The position numbers were made by a program, and so were the translations under genes. A stretch of DNA of 64,000 nucleotides from Pedobacter sp. AK013 (GTDB lineage Bacteria > Bacteroidota > Bacteroidia > Sphingobacteriales > Sphingobacteriaceae), in assembly GCF_014205835.1 (NCBI RefSeq), contig NZ_JACHCQ010000030.1, forward strand, positions 1 through 64,000, written 5' to 3'. Positions 8,646 to 18,400 of the stretch are shown in pieces. The notes under the pieces were generated by a model. It was not told where the DNA came from. It worked only from the letters and a program-made list of their open reading frames with translations, and made no database searches. Every line of letters starts with the position of its first letter. Within the stretch, counting starts at the first letter, position 1.

Positions 8646-9965
8646 TTAAATCACCTTTGTTTGTCCGGGCCTGGCTACAGGGTATAATCCATTTTCGTCA
8701 GGCATTAATTTTGGGTTAGCATCCCATGCAAAACGTTCGGGCATTAAGCTAATGTTGGAAGCCAAGGCCTCGTCCCATTTAATGGTTTGACCGGAATAAG
8801 TAGCAAAACGGCCAATAATTGACGAAAATGTACTTGTTGCGGCATAATCTACATTACTGAATCTATATTCTCCCTTAGAAACCGCATCGAACAGCTCGTC
8901 GTGTTCTGTCTGGTACGGGTTTGCATTTCCTTTGGTATTGTGGTTATATAATTCTTTGCCGCTGTAATCTTTCATGATGGCCTGGTTGCCGGCTGAAAGA
9001 TAAATCTTGCCTTTTGTACCTTGAAAAGATTCATCCACACGGTTACTGATACCTTCAAAATGCCTGCACTGGCTATGGATTACCGCACCATCGGCATAAG
9101 TGAGTTCGATAGAGTGGTTATCATAAATCTCGCCATAATCTTTTCCTGTTCTCCAGGCGCGGCTGCCCGTTCCCTGTACCGAAACCGGATGCCCGTTTTT
9201 GATCCAGTTAGCAATATCGATATTGTGTACATGCTGCTCTACAATATGATCGCCGCATAACCAGTTGAAATAATACCAGTTTCTCATCTGGTACTCCATT
9301 TCAGTCTGGTTTGGTTTACGCGGACGTACCCAAACGCCACCGCTGTTCCAGTATACCTGGCCTGCCATGATATCGCCAATGGCACCATCGTTAATGCGTT
9401 TCATCGCTTCGCGATAGTTGGCCTGGTAGCGGCGCTGTAAACCTACTACCACGTTTAATTTTTTCTTTTTAGCTTCTTCGGCTGCGGCCAATACCTTTCT
9501 AATACCCGGTGCATCTACAGCAACAGGTTTTTCCATGAAAATTTGTTTATTCTGTTTAACCGCTTCTTCGAAATGAATAGGACGGAAGCCCGGAGGCGTG
9601 GTTAACAGCACTACATCGGCTAATGGAATGGCTTTTAAATAAGCATCGAAGCCTACAAACTGACGTTCTTTCGGAACATCCATCTTTGCAGCAAATTTTG
9701 AACTTAAGGACTGGTAACTGCTATCTAAACGGTCTTGAAAAGCATCGGCCATAGCAACCAGTTTGATATTAAATTTAGTGCTGAGTGCCTGAAAAGCTGC
9801 TCCTGTACCACGATCGCCACAGCCTATTAAGGCTATTTTAATGGTATCCGATCCTGATGCATATGCTCCGGCCAACGGAATACTGCTTAACATGGCCCCG
9901 CCGGCCAGCATGGCTGTTGCTTTTAAAAAATCGCGACGATCTTGTTGGTTAATTGGTTTTCTCAT
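8646..9965 (-). CDS. Gfo/Idh/MocA family oxidoreductase, Tat-exported
   Basis: A 439-residue NAD(P)-dependent sugar dehydrogenase-type protein. The Tat leader is clear (QQDRRDFLKATAMLAGGAML), so the enzyme should be exported folded with its cofactor. The Rossmann domain begins KIALIGCGDRGTGA (43-56), the usual glycine-rich loop, and the conserved MEKPVAVD motif is at 144-151. The C-terminal beta-sheet domain follows, with GNANPYQTEHDELFDAV near 360 typical of the family. Exported, cofactor-retaining members usually oxidise or reduce glycosides or carry out redox-neutral rearrangements. It is second in the operon, 35 bases after the SUMF1 gene. Confidence 0.93.
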   Translation of the reverse strand: MRKPINQQDRRDFLKATAMLAGGAMLSSIPLAGAYASGSDTIKIALIGCGDRGTGAAFQALSTKFNIKLVAMADAFQDRLDSSYQSLSSKFAAKMDVPKERQFVGFDAYLKAIPLADVVLLTTPPGFRPIHFEEAVKQNKQIFMEKPVAVDAPGIRKVLAAAEEAKKKKLNVVVGLQRRYQANYREAMKRINDGAIGDIMAGQVYWNSGGVWVRPRKPNQTEMEYQMRNWYYFNWLCGDHIVEQHVHNIDIANWIKNGHPVSVQGTGSRAWRTGKDYGEIYDNHSIELTYADGAVIHSQCRHFEGISNRVDESFQGTKGKIYLSAGNQAIMKDYSGKELYNHNTKGNANPYQTEHDELFDAVSKGEYRFSNVDYAATSTFSSIIGRFATYSGQTIKWDEALASNISLMPERFAWDANPKLMPDENGLYPVARPGQTKVI

Positions 9966-10000
9966 GTGTTTAAGTTTTATTTTGGTTAGGGTTGTGTTTT

Positions 10001-10966
10001 TTAAAAGTCTTTTATGGGCTGCTTATCGTAATACGCATCTATTTCTGCTTTTGAAGGTGTTTTTACAGGACGTACCAGCCGCATGCCTACAAAAGGAGCT
10101 TCAGGGAACCACCAGTTACTTTTCGGAATCTGTGGATCCAGTTGTTTCCAGGATGGATCAGAAGCTAATCTAGCCGTCGAGGTTAAATTATTTGCTGTTT
10201 CATCGTAAGAACCTCCACGAACAACATTTGGGTAAAGCTTTTCGGGTTTGGCAACAGGGTTTTCAGTGATTTTATCTTTGCCCTGGCTGTAAAAATCAGC
10301 AATGTACTGGTCGTAAGTCCATTCGCTAACATTCCCGTGCATATCGTACAAACCCCAGGCATTCGGTTTTTTTAATCCTACCTGATGGGTTTTATTATCG
10401 CTGTTATCTTTATACCAGGCGTAATCGCCTAATTTAGCGGCATCGTCACCGAAAGAATAATTGCTTTCGGTACCTGCTTTACAGGCGTACTCCCATTCTG
10501 CCTCTGTTGGTAAGCGATAAAAAACACCTGTACGTACATAAAGCCATTTGCAAAACTGGATGGCATTATATTGGGTCATGGCTATGGCGGGCTGGTGCTC
10601 TTTGTCCATGCCAAAAGTCATATCGAGATAGGGTTTTGTGGGTCTGGTAACGGCATCTACTTCAGCCGGAATGGCACCTGTACTGGCTTGTTTTTCATAA
10701 TCGCGATAGAGGAAGGGTTCAAAAATATCCCAGGTTACCTCATGTTTTCCCATCCAGAAAGCATCGAGTTTAACCTCATGAACAGGTTGCTCATCTGGTT
10801 TTCCGTTTTTACTTCCCATTTTGAATTTGCCTGCCGGTATTGCCTGCATATCGAATTTTAATTTGGTCCCGTTAATGGATTGTGTGTACGAATCGCTGGG
10901 TTTTTGTGCTAAAATCTGTGCACTTGGATAGGCTATTAATGCTACGGCAATTAACTTTTTAAACAT
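10001..10966 (-). CDS. SUMF1/formylglycine-generating-like secreted protein
   Basis: The 321-residue protein has a signal peptide (residues 1-20) and one SUMF1 domain. Hallmarks are IPAGKFKMGSKNGKPDEQPVH (FGE N-terminal pattern), YRLPTEAEWEYACKAG, GLYDMHGNVSEWTYD and VRGGSYDETANN. In true formylglycine-generating enzymes a catalytic Cys pair lies just after the RGGS segment. Here the corresponding stretch is NNLTSTARLASD, with no Cys, so oxidation of a sulfatase Cys is unlikely and no sulfatase is nearby. It more likely works as a structural or ligand-binding SUMF1 protein. It is the first gene of the four-gene operon, and the promoter should lie within 10967-11050. Confidence 0.9.
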   Translation of the reverse strand: MFKKLIAVALIAYPSAQILAQKPSDSYTQSINGTKLKFDMQAIPAGKFKMGSKNGKPDEQPVHEVKLDAFWMGKHEVTWDIFEPFLYRDYEKQASTGAIPAEVDAVTRPTKPYLDMTFGMDKEHQPAIAMTQYNAIQFCKWLYVRTGVFYRLPTEAEWEYACKAGTESNYSFGDDAAKLGDYAWYKDNSDNKTHQVGLKKPNAWGLYDMHGNVSEWTYDQYIADFYSQGKDKITENPVAKPEKLYPNVVRGGSYDETANNLTSTARLASDPSWKQLDPQIPKSNWWFPEAPFVGMRLVRPVKTPSKAEIDAYYDKQPIKDF

Positions 10967-11120
10967 AATTTTTGGTTAGATACACCTAATTCTCTAGTGT
11001 GTTTATTTGGTTGCTTTCTGAAGCACTAAAGTAAATAACCACATTTAAAACAAAGAAAACTTATGTAACAATAAAGGTAAGAAATGTAACATTAAAAGTC
11101 AAATTGACAATTAAAGCTAT

Positions 11121-11147
11121 CGTCATCCTGAACTTGTTTCAGGATCT
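11121..11147. repeat. CCTGAA/TTCAGG hairpin element
   Basis: A CGTCATCCTGAACTTGTTTC arm followed by AGGATCT forms a short hairpin (CCTGAA/TTCAGG). Closely similar copies occur at 38970, 58522 and 59638. It sits in a 350-base gap (10967-11316) that otherwise shows only an AT-rich region and a partial AAGGAATATAAG...CTTATATTCCTT inverted repeat at 11228-11262. That second repeat is placed where it could terminate genes from either side. Confidence 0.65.
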
Positions 11148-11227
11148 AATTGGCGAAGATCTTTTAAATCGATCTTACTTATAAATAATTGTCTAAGCGT
11201 ATTATAGCTAAAAGGTCCTTTGCCACA

Positions 11228-11262
11228 TAAGGAATATAAGGTCATTTAAGCTTATATTCCTT
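11228..11262. terminator. inverted repeat, possible bidirectional terminator
   Basis: AAGGAATATAAG and CTTATATTCCTT form a perfect 12-bp stem with a short AT-rich loop. It lies between the end of the DUF5103 gene and the start of the SUMF1 operon. No strong T-tract follows on either side, so termination is plausible but not certain. Confidence 0.4.
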
Positions 11263-11316
11263 ATGCATCTTATATCGTTTGTTTTGTATTTTGACGCATC
11301 ATCATTGCAAGCTGAC

Positions 11317-12594
11317 TTACCTTCTGTCTAAAACTTTATTGCTTAAATTGGTATAACCAATTAAGGTATCCCAGCGCGCACCCGGACGGCGGTAATAAAC
11401 GAAAATCTGATAGCTGTTTTCGGTCTGGAAGAATGCACCCTCGAAAGGTTTGGTTTCCATTAGCTTGGTATCTTTGTTAAACCAGGCAAACTCATAGTCG
11501 TAGAGGCCTTGTTTAAGGATCACATTGCCGTAAAACTGTTTCCTGTTGGCGTCGTAAATCAGCTTGTTTTCATTGCCCATGGTGTAATTGTTAAACCGGC
11601 CAACCACATAAGCATCGCCGTTAGCGCTGGGAGCAGGAGCATTTAAGGTAAACAAAACGCTCATGTACTCTGCCTCTGTCTTGTCGTCCCGTCCGTCGGT
11701 ATTGCGGATAAAAAAGTTTCCGTTTTCATCAAACTGGTTGGCAAACGCACCTGAAGTTCTGGGGGCATCCTGAAAAAGTATCACATTTACCGATTCGTTA
11801 TCGCGGTATATGCCTTTAACATTATCGGCTTTGTACCTTAAACTCCGGGTATCGAATTTTCTGAATTCATTATCTCCCCAGAAATCATTCGTATTCAGAT
11901 CGTTATAAACCAGTTGGTTTGGTCTTACAAATGCTGGTTTAGTATTTACCTGGATTGTATTGGCATTGAAATTTTGCATCACCACTGCTTTTATATCCTG
12001 GTAGGGGTTTGGGATGGGAAATGTATGGTTAATGGTAAAGTTGATTTTTTGTTTGTAGTTCCTGTTCTCAACCTGCATGGAATTGGTAATTTCTGCAGCA
12101 ATGGCCACCTGATTGTCGAGCACGTAAAAACGCTGTGAAATAACAGGCCTGTTTTTATCACCATCCAGATATACTTTTAACACATAATTGCCACCGATTT
12201 TGGGTTGGATCTGCGTATTGGGCAGCGTGATTTCGTAATGTGTATATTTTCGGGTAGTATTGGATGAATACCGATAGTTGAGGATACGGTCGTCGTTAAA
12301 ACTACCCAAATAATCAATGCTCGAAATTTTAGAAGTTTCCCATTCTGCAGTACAATGTTCAATGGTATACCAGTAGTTTTGGGTGCCCGCAAGTAAATCA
12401 TCAAAAGAAAAAGTAATGGTTTCAGGCGAATTGAGCATCATTACCGGTATACTTTGCTCTTTATTGCTGTTATAACAAAGTACAGTTTTAATATTTGGAA
12501 GATAAATTTTATTCTCGTTAGTAAACGTTTTGTCGTTTTGCGCAAAGGCCAGGGTTGAGATGAAAAATAAAAACGGAATTAATATTTTCTGCAT
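11317..12594 (-). CDS. DUF5103, type IX secretion system plug-like protein
   Basis: The 425-residue protein matches the DUF5103 family, which includes the PlugA-type protein that occludes the SprA translocon of the type IX secretion system. A signal peptide (MQKILIPFLFFISTLAFAQ) starts at 12594. The upstream in-frame start at 12714 would add 40 non-conserved residues before it and is rejected. Family features are IPVMMLNSPETITFSFDDL near 50, the YWYTIEHCTAEWE segment near 75, YRDNESVNVILFQDAPRTSG in the middle and a C-terminal DAYVVGRFNNYT plus FVYYRRPGARWD. It therefore acts in the periplasm or at the outer membrane. A full type IX apparatus is not in this window but is usual in this phylum. 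Confidence 0.92.
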   Translation of the reverse strand: MQKILIPFLFFISTLAFAQNDKTFTNENKIYLPNIKTVLCYNSNKEQSIPVMMLNSPETITFSFDDLLAGTQNYWYTIEHCTAEWETSKISSIDYLGSFNDDRILNYRYSSNTTRKYTHYEITLPNTQIQPKIGGNYVLKVYLDGDKNRPVISQRFYVLDNQVAIAAEITNSMQVENRNYKQKINFTINHTFPIPNPYQDIKAVVMQNFNANTIQVNTKPAFVRPNQLVYNDLNTNDFWGDNEFRKFDTRSLRYKADNVKGIYRDNESVNVILFQDAPRTSGAFANQFDENGNFFIRNTDGRDDKTEAEYMSVLFTLNAPAPSANGDAYVVGRFNNYTMGNENKLIYDANRKQFYGNVILKQGLYDYEFAWFNKDTKLMETKPFEGAFFQTENSYQIFVYYRRPGARWDTLIGYTNLSNKVLDRR

Positions 12595-12900
12595 GGCTAA
12601 AAGTAAAGTTTTATTGGGAAGGGACAAAACCGAATTATTTGTGGTGTCAGATATTACTATCTGACACAAAAATATTTTTGTTTGAAAATAAGCCACGGAA
12701 ACACGGATTAACACGGAAGATTTTTCGATGCATCGTTATTTCTGTGCATGCGGGAATCTTAAAACGCTTGCATTAAGGTTCGTTCCCAATCAAGTTGGGA
12801 ATGACGATCTCTCTCAGAATATGTAGGTGTGTCTGATACCTATCTGGCAGCTAGGTTACCGTCATTTCGAGGGGTAATTTATCTTATAAAAATCAATATG

Positions 12901-13122
12901 AGTGACGTACAATTGTTTCTTTTCCATACACCAGGGGCTTGCCTCGGCTCGCCGCCGCCGAAGGGCTCTTTCTTTTTGGCATCAAAAAGAAACAAAAAAT
13001 GCCGGCTGAAAATTTTTCTTTTGAAGGTAGTTGTGCGGACAGAACAGTGCAGCCCGAAAAATTTGTTAGGCCGGATTTAAGTAGAACGGGGATATAGTGC
13101 TATGGCCCAACTGGATGGAAAT
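12901..13122. repeat. dispersed intergenic repeat, copy B
   Basis: The second copy of the repeat at 1088-1365, in the same orientation. It keeps the CCTCGGCTCGCCGCCGCCGA core, the TTTCTTTTTG/CAAAAAGAAA hairpin and the GTGCAGCCCGAAAAATTTGT block, but lacks the 60-base insertion of copy A. The two copies differ at scattered bases, so this is an old duplication rather than a recent one. Confidence 0.85.
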
Positions 13123-13166
13123 CCTAAAGTCGTTAAAATGTTGATTAATAATGATTTGAAAGATAA

Positions 13167-13276
13167 CGTCAATGGTGGCGGACTGCAACGAAGTCGAGAA
13201 CCTGAAGGCTCAGCGAAGCTAAATCTAACTCGAGATAGGTCTCTCCATTCCACTGCGTTCCAGCGGAGATGACGGG
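13167..13276. repeat. CGTCAT palindromic element
   Basis: This begins CGTCAATGGTGGCGGACTGC and ends CGGAGATGACGG. Internal arms AACGAAGTCGAGA and TCTAACTCGAGATAGG, then CTCCATTCCACTGCGTTCC, are typical of the family also found at 6.6 and 35.7 kb. Confidence 0.6.
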
Positions 13277-13331
13277 ACGAAGAATTTAACTACTTCCGTG
13301 CTAATCCGTGTTTCTGCGCTTCCGTGGCAAC

Positions 13332-13359
13332 AAAAAAAGCCACAGATTTCTGTGGCTTT
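13332..13359 (-). terminator. rho-independent terminator of the ABC-F gene
   Basis: A strong stem GCCACAGA / TCTGTGGC with a 3-base loop is followed, on the minus strand, by seven T residues. It lies 25-50 bases after the ABC-F stop codon. Confidence 0.85.
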
Positions 13360-13383
13360 AATGTGCTTTAATAGGGGGCAAAA

Positions 13384-15291
13384 TTAGCCCTCCAATTCCA
13401 TAATTTCGGCAGCTAAACTTTCCCATTTATTTTGGTTATTGTCTAACTCCTGTTTTGCAGCTAAATAACGTTTATTGGCTTCGGCCAGTTTATCGGCTTT
13501 AGCGTAAACATGCTCATCAGCCAGTTCTGCTTCTATAGATTTAACGTTCTGCTCTAGCTCTGTAATCAGCTTTTCTGTTTTTTGCAGTTCATCGTTCAGC
13601 TTTTTTAACTGGCTAGCTGTATTGGGCGTAACTACTTTTGGCTGTTCCTTTTGTTTTTCTGGCATTTTAACCGGAATAGGTTTAGCCACAGGAATTATCC
13701 TTTTGCTGTTCCATTCTTCATATTCTGCATAGGTGCCAGGGTATTCTTTAATTTTTCCACTTTCGATAAACCAGATTTTGTTGGCCACATTATCTAAGAA
13801 ATACCTATCGTGAGATACGGCAATAAAAGTACCTTCAAATTGCTGCAATGCTTGAATCAGGATGTTTACCGATTGGATATCCAAGTGGTTGGTAGGCTCA
13901 TCCAGGATCAAGAAATTTGAATCTGTTGTTAAAGATTTAGCCAGGGCCACACGTGATTTTTCTCCTCCCGAAAGCACTTTGATCTTTTTGAAAACATCAT
14001 CACCGGTAAAAAGGAAGCAACCTAAAATACTCCTTAATTCCGTGTCGCTATGTTTTGGTGCAAATGCCTGTAATTCTTCTAAAATTGAGTTTTCTAAATG
14101 CAGTGATTCCAATTGGTGCTGCGCAAAGAAAGTGGTGGTAACATTATGACCAGTTTCGCAGAAACCTTCAAATTTTTCGGCTCCGGCAATCATTCTCAAT
14201 AAAGTAGATTTACCTTTACCATTTGCCCCGATCAAGGCAATTTTATCGCCTTTTTCGATCACAGCCTCGGCATCATCCAAAATATGCACATTTGGATAAC
14301 TCTTATTGGCATGTTCTATACGCACCACATGCCTGCCTGATGGTTTAGAGAATTTGAAAGCAAAATTTACAGTTGGGTTATCATCATCAACATCATCAAT
14401 CCGTTCCATCTTGTCTAAAGCTTTCATCCGCGATTGGGCCATTTTAGCCTTGCTCGCCTTCGCTTTAAAACGCTCAATTAAACGTTCTTCCTGCTTAATT
14501 TTGGCTTGTTGGTTTTTAAATTCACCCTTTTGGATTTCGCCACGTAAAGCTTTTTCTTCAACATAGAAGCTATAGTTACCTGCATATACGGTTAACTTGC
14601 CCTTGCGCGATTCTACCGTACGGTTTACAATTTTATCTAAGAAATACCTATCATGAGATACAATTACAATGGCACCTTCAAAACTCATTAAATAGTTTTC
14701 TAACCATTTAATGGAAGGTAAATCCATGTGGTTGGTCGGCTCATCCAGTAATAAGATATCTGGTGTTTGTAATAAAATCTTCGCCAGCATTACACGCATC
14801 CGCCAACCCCCTGAGAAGGTATTTAACGGGCGCAGTTGGTCTGCTGTACTGAAACCTAAACCAGCTAAAATTTCGTTTGCTCTATATTCGATGTTATAGC
14901 CATCTAAAGCTTCAAATTCTTGCTGTTTATCACTTAATTTGAATAAAACCTCTTCGCTATAATCTGTTTCGATTTTTTTTAGCAGCTCTTCAATCTCATC
15001 GTGCAATTGGTTTTGGCGTTCGAAAGCCTCCATGGCCACATGCAAAATGCTATGGTGCGAATCGTAAGAAAGTAAATCCTGGTTTAAGTAACCGATTTTA
15101 AGGTCTTTTGACATGGAAACGGTACCCGAAGTTGGGGCATACTCTCCTACAATTATCTTTAAAAGTGTTGATTTTCCTGTTCCGTTGGCGCCAATTAAAC
15201 CAGCTCTGTCACCAGGTTTAATGTGCCAGTTTGCGTCATCGTATAAGGCCCTTGAGCCAATCAGGAAAGTTAAATTATTTATTGAAATCAT
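13384..15291 (-). CDS. ABC-F family ATP-binding protein
   Basis: The 635-residue protein has two ABC ATPase domains in one chain and no membrane segments, the plan of ABC-F translation factors (Uup/YheS/EttA group) that act on the ribosome. Domain 1 has Walker A GANGTGKST at 34-42, a signature FSGGWRMRV near 158 and Walker B LLLDEPTNHMD. Domain 2 has GANGKGKST near 352, VLSGGEKSRVALAK near 438 and LILDEPTNHLD. The linker between them is long and charged (RLIERFKAKASKAKMAQSR). The C-terminal 80 residues form a coiled coil (SQLKKLNDELQKTEKLITEL), as in Uup/YheS. The start at 15291 (MISINNLTFLIG) is preferred because it opens directly into the first ABC domain; 15342 would add 17 residues. Confidence 0.95.
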   Translation of the reverse strand: MISINNLTFLIGSRALYDDANWHIKPGDRAGLIGANGTGKSTLLKIIVGEYAPTSGTVSMSKDLKIGYLNQDLLSYDSHHSILHVAMEAFERQNQLHDEIEELLKKIETDYSEEVLFKLSDKQQEFEALDGYNIEYRANEILAGLGFSTADQLRPLNTFSGGWRMRVMLAKILLQTPDILLLDEPTNHMDLPSIKWLENYLMSFEGAIVIVSHDRYFLDKIVNRTVESRKGKLTVYAGNYSFYVEEKALRGEIQKGEFKNQQAKIKQEERLIERFKAKASKAKMAQSRMKALDKMERIDDVDDDNPTVNFAFKFSKPSGRHVVRIEHANKSYPNVHILDDAEAVIEKGDKIALIGANGKGKSTLLRMIAGAEKFEGFCETGHNVTTTFFAQHQLESLHLENSILEELQAFAPKHSDTELRSILGCFLFTGDDVFKKIKVLSGGEKSRVALAKSLTTDSNFLILDEPTNHLDIQSVNILIQALQQFEGTFIAVSHDRYFLDNVANKIWFIESGKIKEYPGTYAEYEEWNSKRIIPVAKPIPVKMPEKQKEQPKVVTPNTASQLKKLNDELQKTEKLITELEQNVKSIEAELADEHVYAKADKLAEANKRYLAAKQELDNNQNKWESLAAEIMELEG

Positions 15292-15299
15292 TTCGGCTG

Positions 15300-15307
15300 C
15301 AAAAGTA
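15300..15307 (-). promoter_or_regulatory. -7 promoter element TActTTTG
   Basis: A consensus TAnnTTTG element ends nine bases before the ABC-F ATG at 15291, so the transcript would have almost no leader. It supports the shorter start of that gene. A -33 TTTG at the normal distance is not evident. Confidence 0.45.
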
Positions 15308-15424
15308 CGAAATTTAAAGGCTTTTTTTAGGTCGAAAATCAAATAGGATAAGCCAGTGGTTTTGCTTTAGCTTTTTGGAAAAGCAATACTGCAACCTTTT
15401 AATGCTTATCTTTTATTAATGGAG

Positions 15425-18400
15425 CTATTTATTTTCTCCTGTTTCTTCCAGTTTACCTTCTTTATTCCTTTTCAGTTTCACAATTGGTTTTTCCTGTGTA
15501 CCTGTTATGCTCAGCGGGATGCCAAATAAACCAAATGGAGGGAGGCCTAAGCGGCCGCTTAAGTTTAACCTGCCATCGAAGCTTACCTGACCTTCGAAAC
15601 GTGGCCTGAAACCCGCTACTTTCATTTTGGTTTGTTCGATGGTAATGATATTGTTTTTAATGGTCGATTTTATTTGAACATCGGATAAATCTGGATTGGT
15701 TAAACTGTCTCTTTTTGTTGCTTTACTCACAGCGTTCATCATTTTGAAGCCCATTAAGCTTACTTTTTTCAAGCTAAGTATACCTCCTCCTTTCAGCGAT
15801 GGATATACCGGAAACATTTCAGCATTCAATTTACCTGAGAGTTGATAATCTAAACCAACAACACCTTTTACTTTTGATGCCGAGCTGGCCATTTCTCTAA
15901 ATAGTTTAATTTCTTTGTAAGCGCGTGCAATATCAAATTCTTTAGCAGTAAGATGGAAATCGAATAAGCCAGTTTTGGTACTGGTGCTCTTGTAATTCGC
16001 ATCCATAGCTACCTGTGCACCCGCAATATTGAAACCGGTTTGTTGTAAGGTTAAAGCCCCATTGTTGATGCGCATGGTGCCTTTCGCGTTTTTGATATGG
16101 AGGCCATTATATTTTACTTCGGCAGCATTGGCCGAAAAAATAACGTTCAGGTTATCGGGAATTAAGATTACACCACTTGAAGGGGCTGAAGTTGCTGTGC
16201 CACCATCTGCATAAACCATAAATTCGTCAGCCAAAATTTGCTTACTGCTAAGTTTAAAATTCCCTTCCAGTTTAGCTTTATCATTTAAAGCATAATTAAT
16301 TACATTGTTCAGACTTCCGTTCAGTTTAAAGTCAGACTGCCCATAGGTGGCGTTAAATTCATCAAAATTCATCTTGTCCTGACGGAAAGAAAATACACCG
16401 TTTTTGATTAAAAAGCTTTTGGGGAATAAATCAGACCGGATATTAAGGTTTTTAATACTAATGGTGCCATTGTTTTGCAGTTTGTTATATCTGCCAGCCA
16501 ATGCATCGCTCTGTGCACCTTTAAATAAAACATCTGCTAAGATAACTCCATTAACCTGGTAGCCTTTTACTGCAAACAGTTTATACATTTTACCAATATC
16601 TATTGTGCCCTTTGATGAAACACTATAAGCAATATTTTCGAAATTATGCACATCGGCCTTCAGCATAAAAGGCTGCCCCGCCATTTGGAATGAAATGGGT
16701 TTAATATTCAGTTTAGTGTTTTTTAAAGTCCCGTTGTTGTTAATCAGGTCGGCATCAATTTTAATCTGCTCTAAAGGTTGATCGAAATTTGGAGTTTTAA
16801 TCCTGCCGTTATTTAGCTTAATGCTGGCAGTGGTAACTGGGAAAAGTTTTTTTATTTTATTGTAGGGACCTTTACTTTGCAGGTCGATATTCATGATGCC
16901 GCTTAACTCGTAACCTTTAACCGGATAAATGTTTTTGATATCGGCAAAGTTAATCAACGATTTCAACTGAATATCTAGCGGCATATTCTCTGCCGTTTGA
17001 ATTTTGGCAAAGCCCCTGATGTAGTTATTCAACGCCTGGATATCGATATTTTCGATAGCCAGTTTAGTGCTTTTATAATCGCCATCGGTATTGGAACCGT
17101 TAATGTTAAAGTTAATTTTATCAATAGCGGCAGGTAGGGCAGGGTACTTAAAATAACCATCCGCCAGACTAGCTTTTAACGAAAATTTAGGGACAGTGGC
17201 AATAACAGTATCTACCTGCCTAATGCCCGAGTATTGTACCTTTTTGGTGTATTTGCCATGGGCCTTGAGGTTAATGTTTAAGCGGCCTTTCAGTTTCAGA
17301 TTGTCCATATTTACCACTTTGGCCCATTTGGCTAAATCGATATTGGAACGGGTATCGGTGTAAATTTCGGGTGCCGATAAACCTTTTATTTTGGTAACAG
17401 AGGCTACATAGTCTTTTCCGATGTTGAAGTAAAGGCTGTCCATATTAATCAGTAGACTATCCTTATTCAAGCCCGGAAGTTTTGTTTTTAAGTTTAAAAA
17501 CAGGTTGCTGATCGGCTCTGGAGCGTTTGGATTAGAAATTGATCCATCCCTTACTTTCATGTTAAAGGAGAGTGTAGGCATACTGTGTGTGGCAGCAATG
17601 TATTTTCCTATTAACGAAGCATCAATCTCTGCATAACCTTTTACCTTTGTTTTTTCCAGTTTATCAGCAATTTCTGAAGGTAGCGCAGTAAAAATATTCT
17701 GTAGATCTGTCTCTTTTGCCTTGGTTCTGAAATCGATATCGTAACCATCCTTTAAAAAGGAAAAATGCCCTACAAAACGGATTGGGAGCGAATTGATCTT
17801 TAAATTGTTCTCATCGAAAATTAGATTAAGTGAGTTGGTATTTACTTTTGTGATCAGATTGGCATTTATTTTTTTCTTGATTAAATAGGGTGTATTGGCA
17901 TAATAAACATCCATTTCATTGATAGAAAGATTGCTTTTTAAGTCAAATATTGCGTTGCTGAGGTCGCCTTTTCCGCTATAGTTAAGCCCCTTGGTCCTGA
18001 TGAGCATAGGAATTGAATGGTCGCTATAAGTAAGGTTGCTGTTGTTGATGAAAATCCCTTCAATCTTTATGGCAGTATTACTTTTGCTTGTATTCTGCGT
18101 ATTTTCCTTTTTGCTTTCGTAAACATTATAATTTGCATGACCTTTTTCATCGCTAAGGATATTAATGCGGGCATCGTCTAAGTAGAACTGATCAATTTTA
18201 ACCTGTTTAGAGAATAAAGAGAGCAGGTTTATGCCCAACGCTAATTTTTTGGTATAAATAAGCGTATCCTGTTGAAAAGGAGCCGAGCCTTTTAGTAAAA
18301 ACTCGTTTAAATTTAAAGTTAGTGAAGGGAAATGATTGAAAAAGGAAATGTTGGTGCTTTCAAACTTTACTTCGCCTTTTATGTTTTTATTAATAAGCTG

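Larger units (their letters stand above)
12693..13327. repeat. 635-bp non-coding block bounded by inverted repeats
   Basis: The block starts with CCACGGAA-ACACGGATTA-ACACGGAAG at 12693-12719 and ends with its reverse complement, interrupted by eight extra bases, at 13293-13327. Between them sit repeat copy B (12901-13122), a partial AGTTGGGAATGACGA element (about 12792) and a CGTCAT palindrome (13167-13276). The block fills nearly the whole gap between the DUF5103 and ABC-F genes. The 83-codon frame at 12829-13080 is a by-product of the repeat. Confidence 0.6.

Noticed and set aside
11121..11147. Riboswitch
   Set aside because: The structured element in front of the SUMF1 operon is a dispersed repeat, present at other unrelated sites, so a metabolite-binding leader is not supported.
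12829..13080. 83-codon plus-strand frame in the DUF5103-ABC-F gap
   Set aside because: Same reason: it is a reading of the dispersed repeat copy B, with no promoter and no family resemblance.
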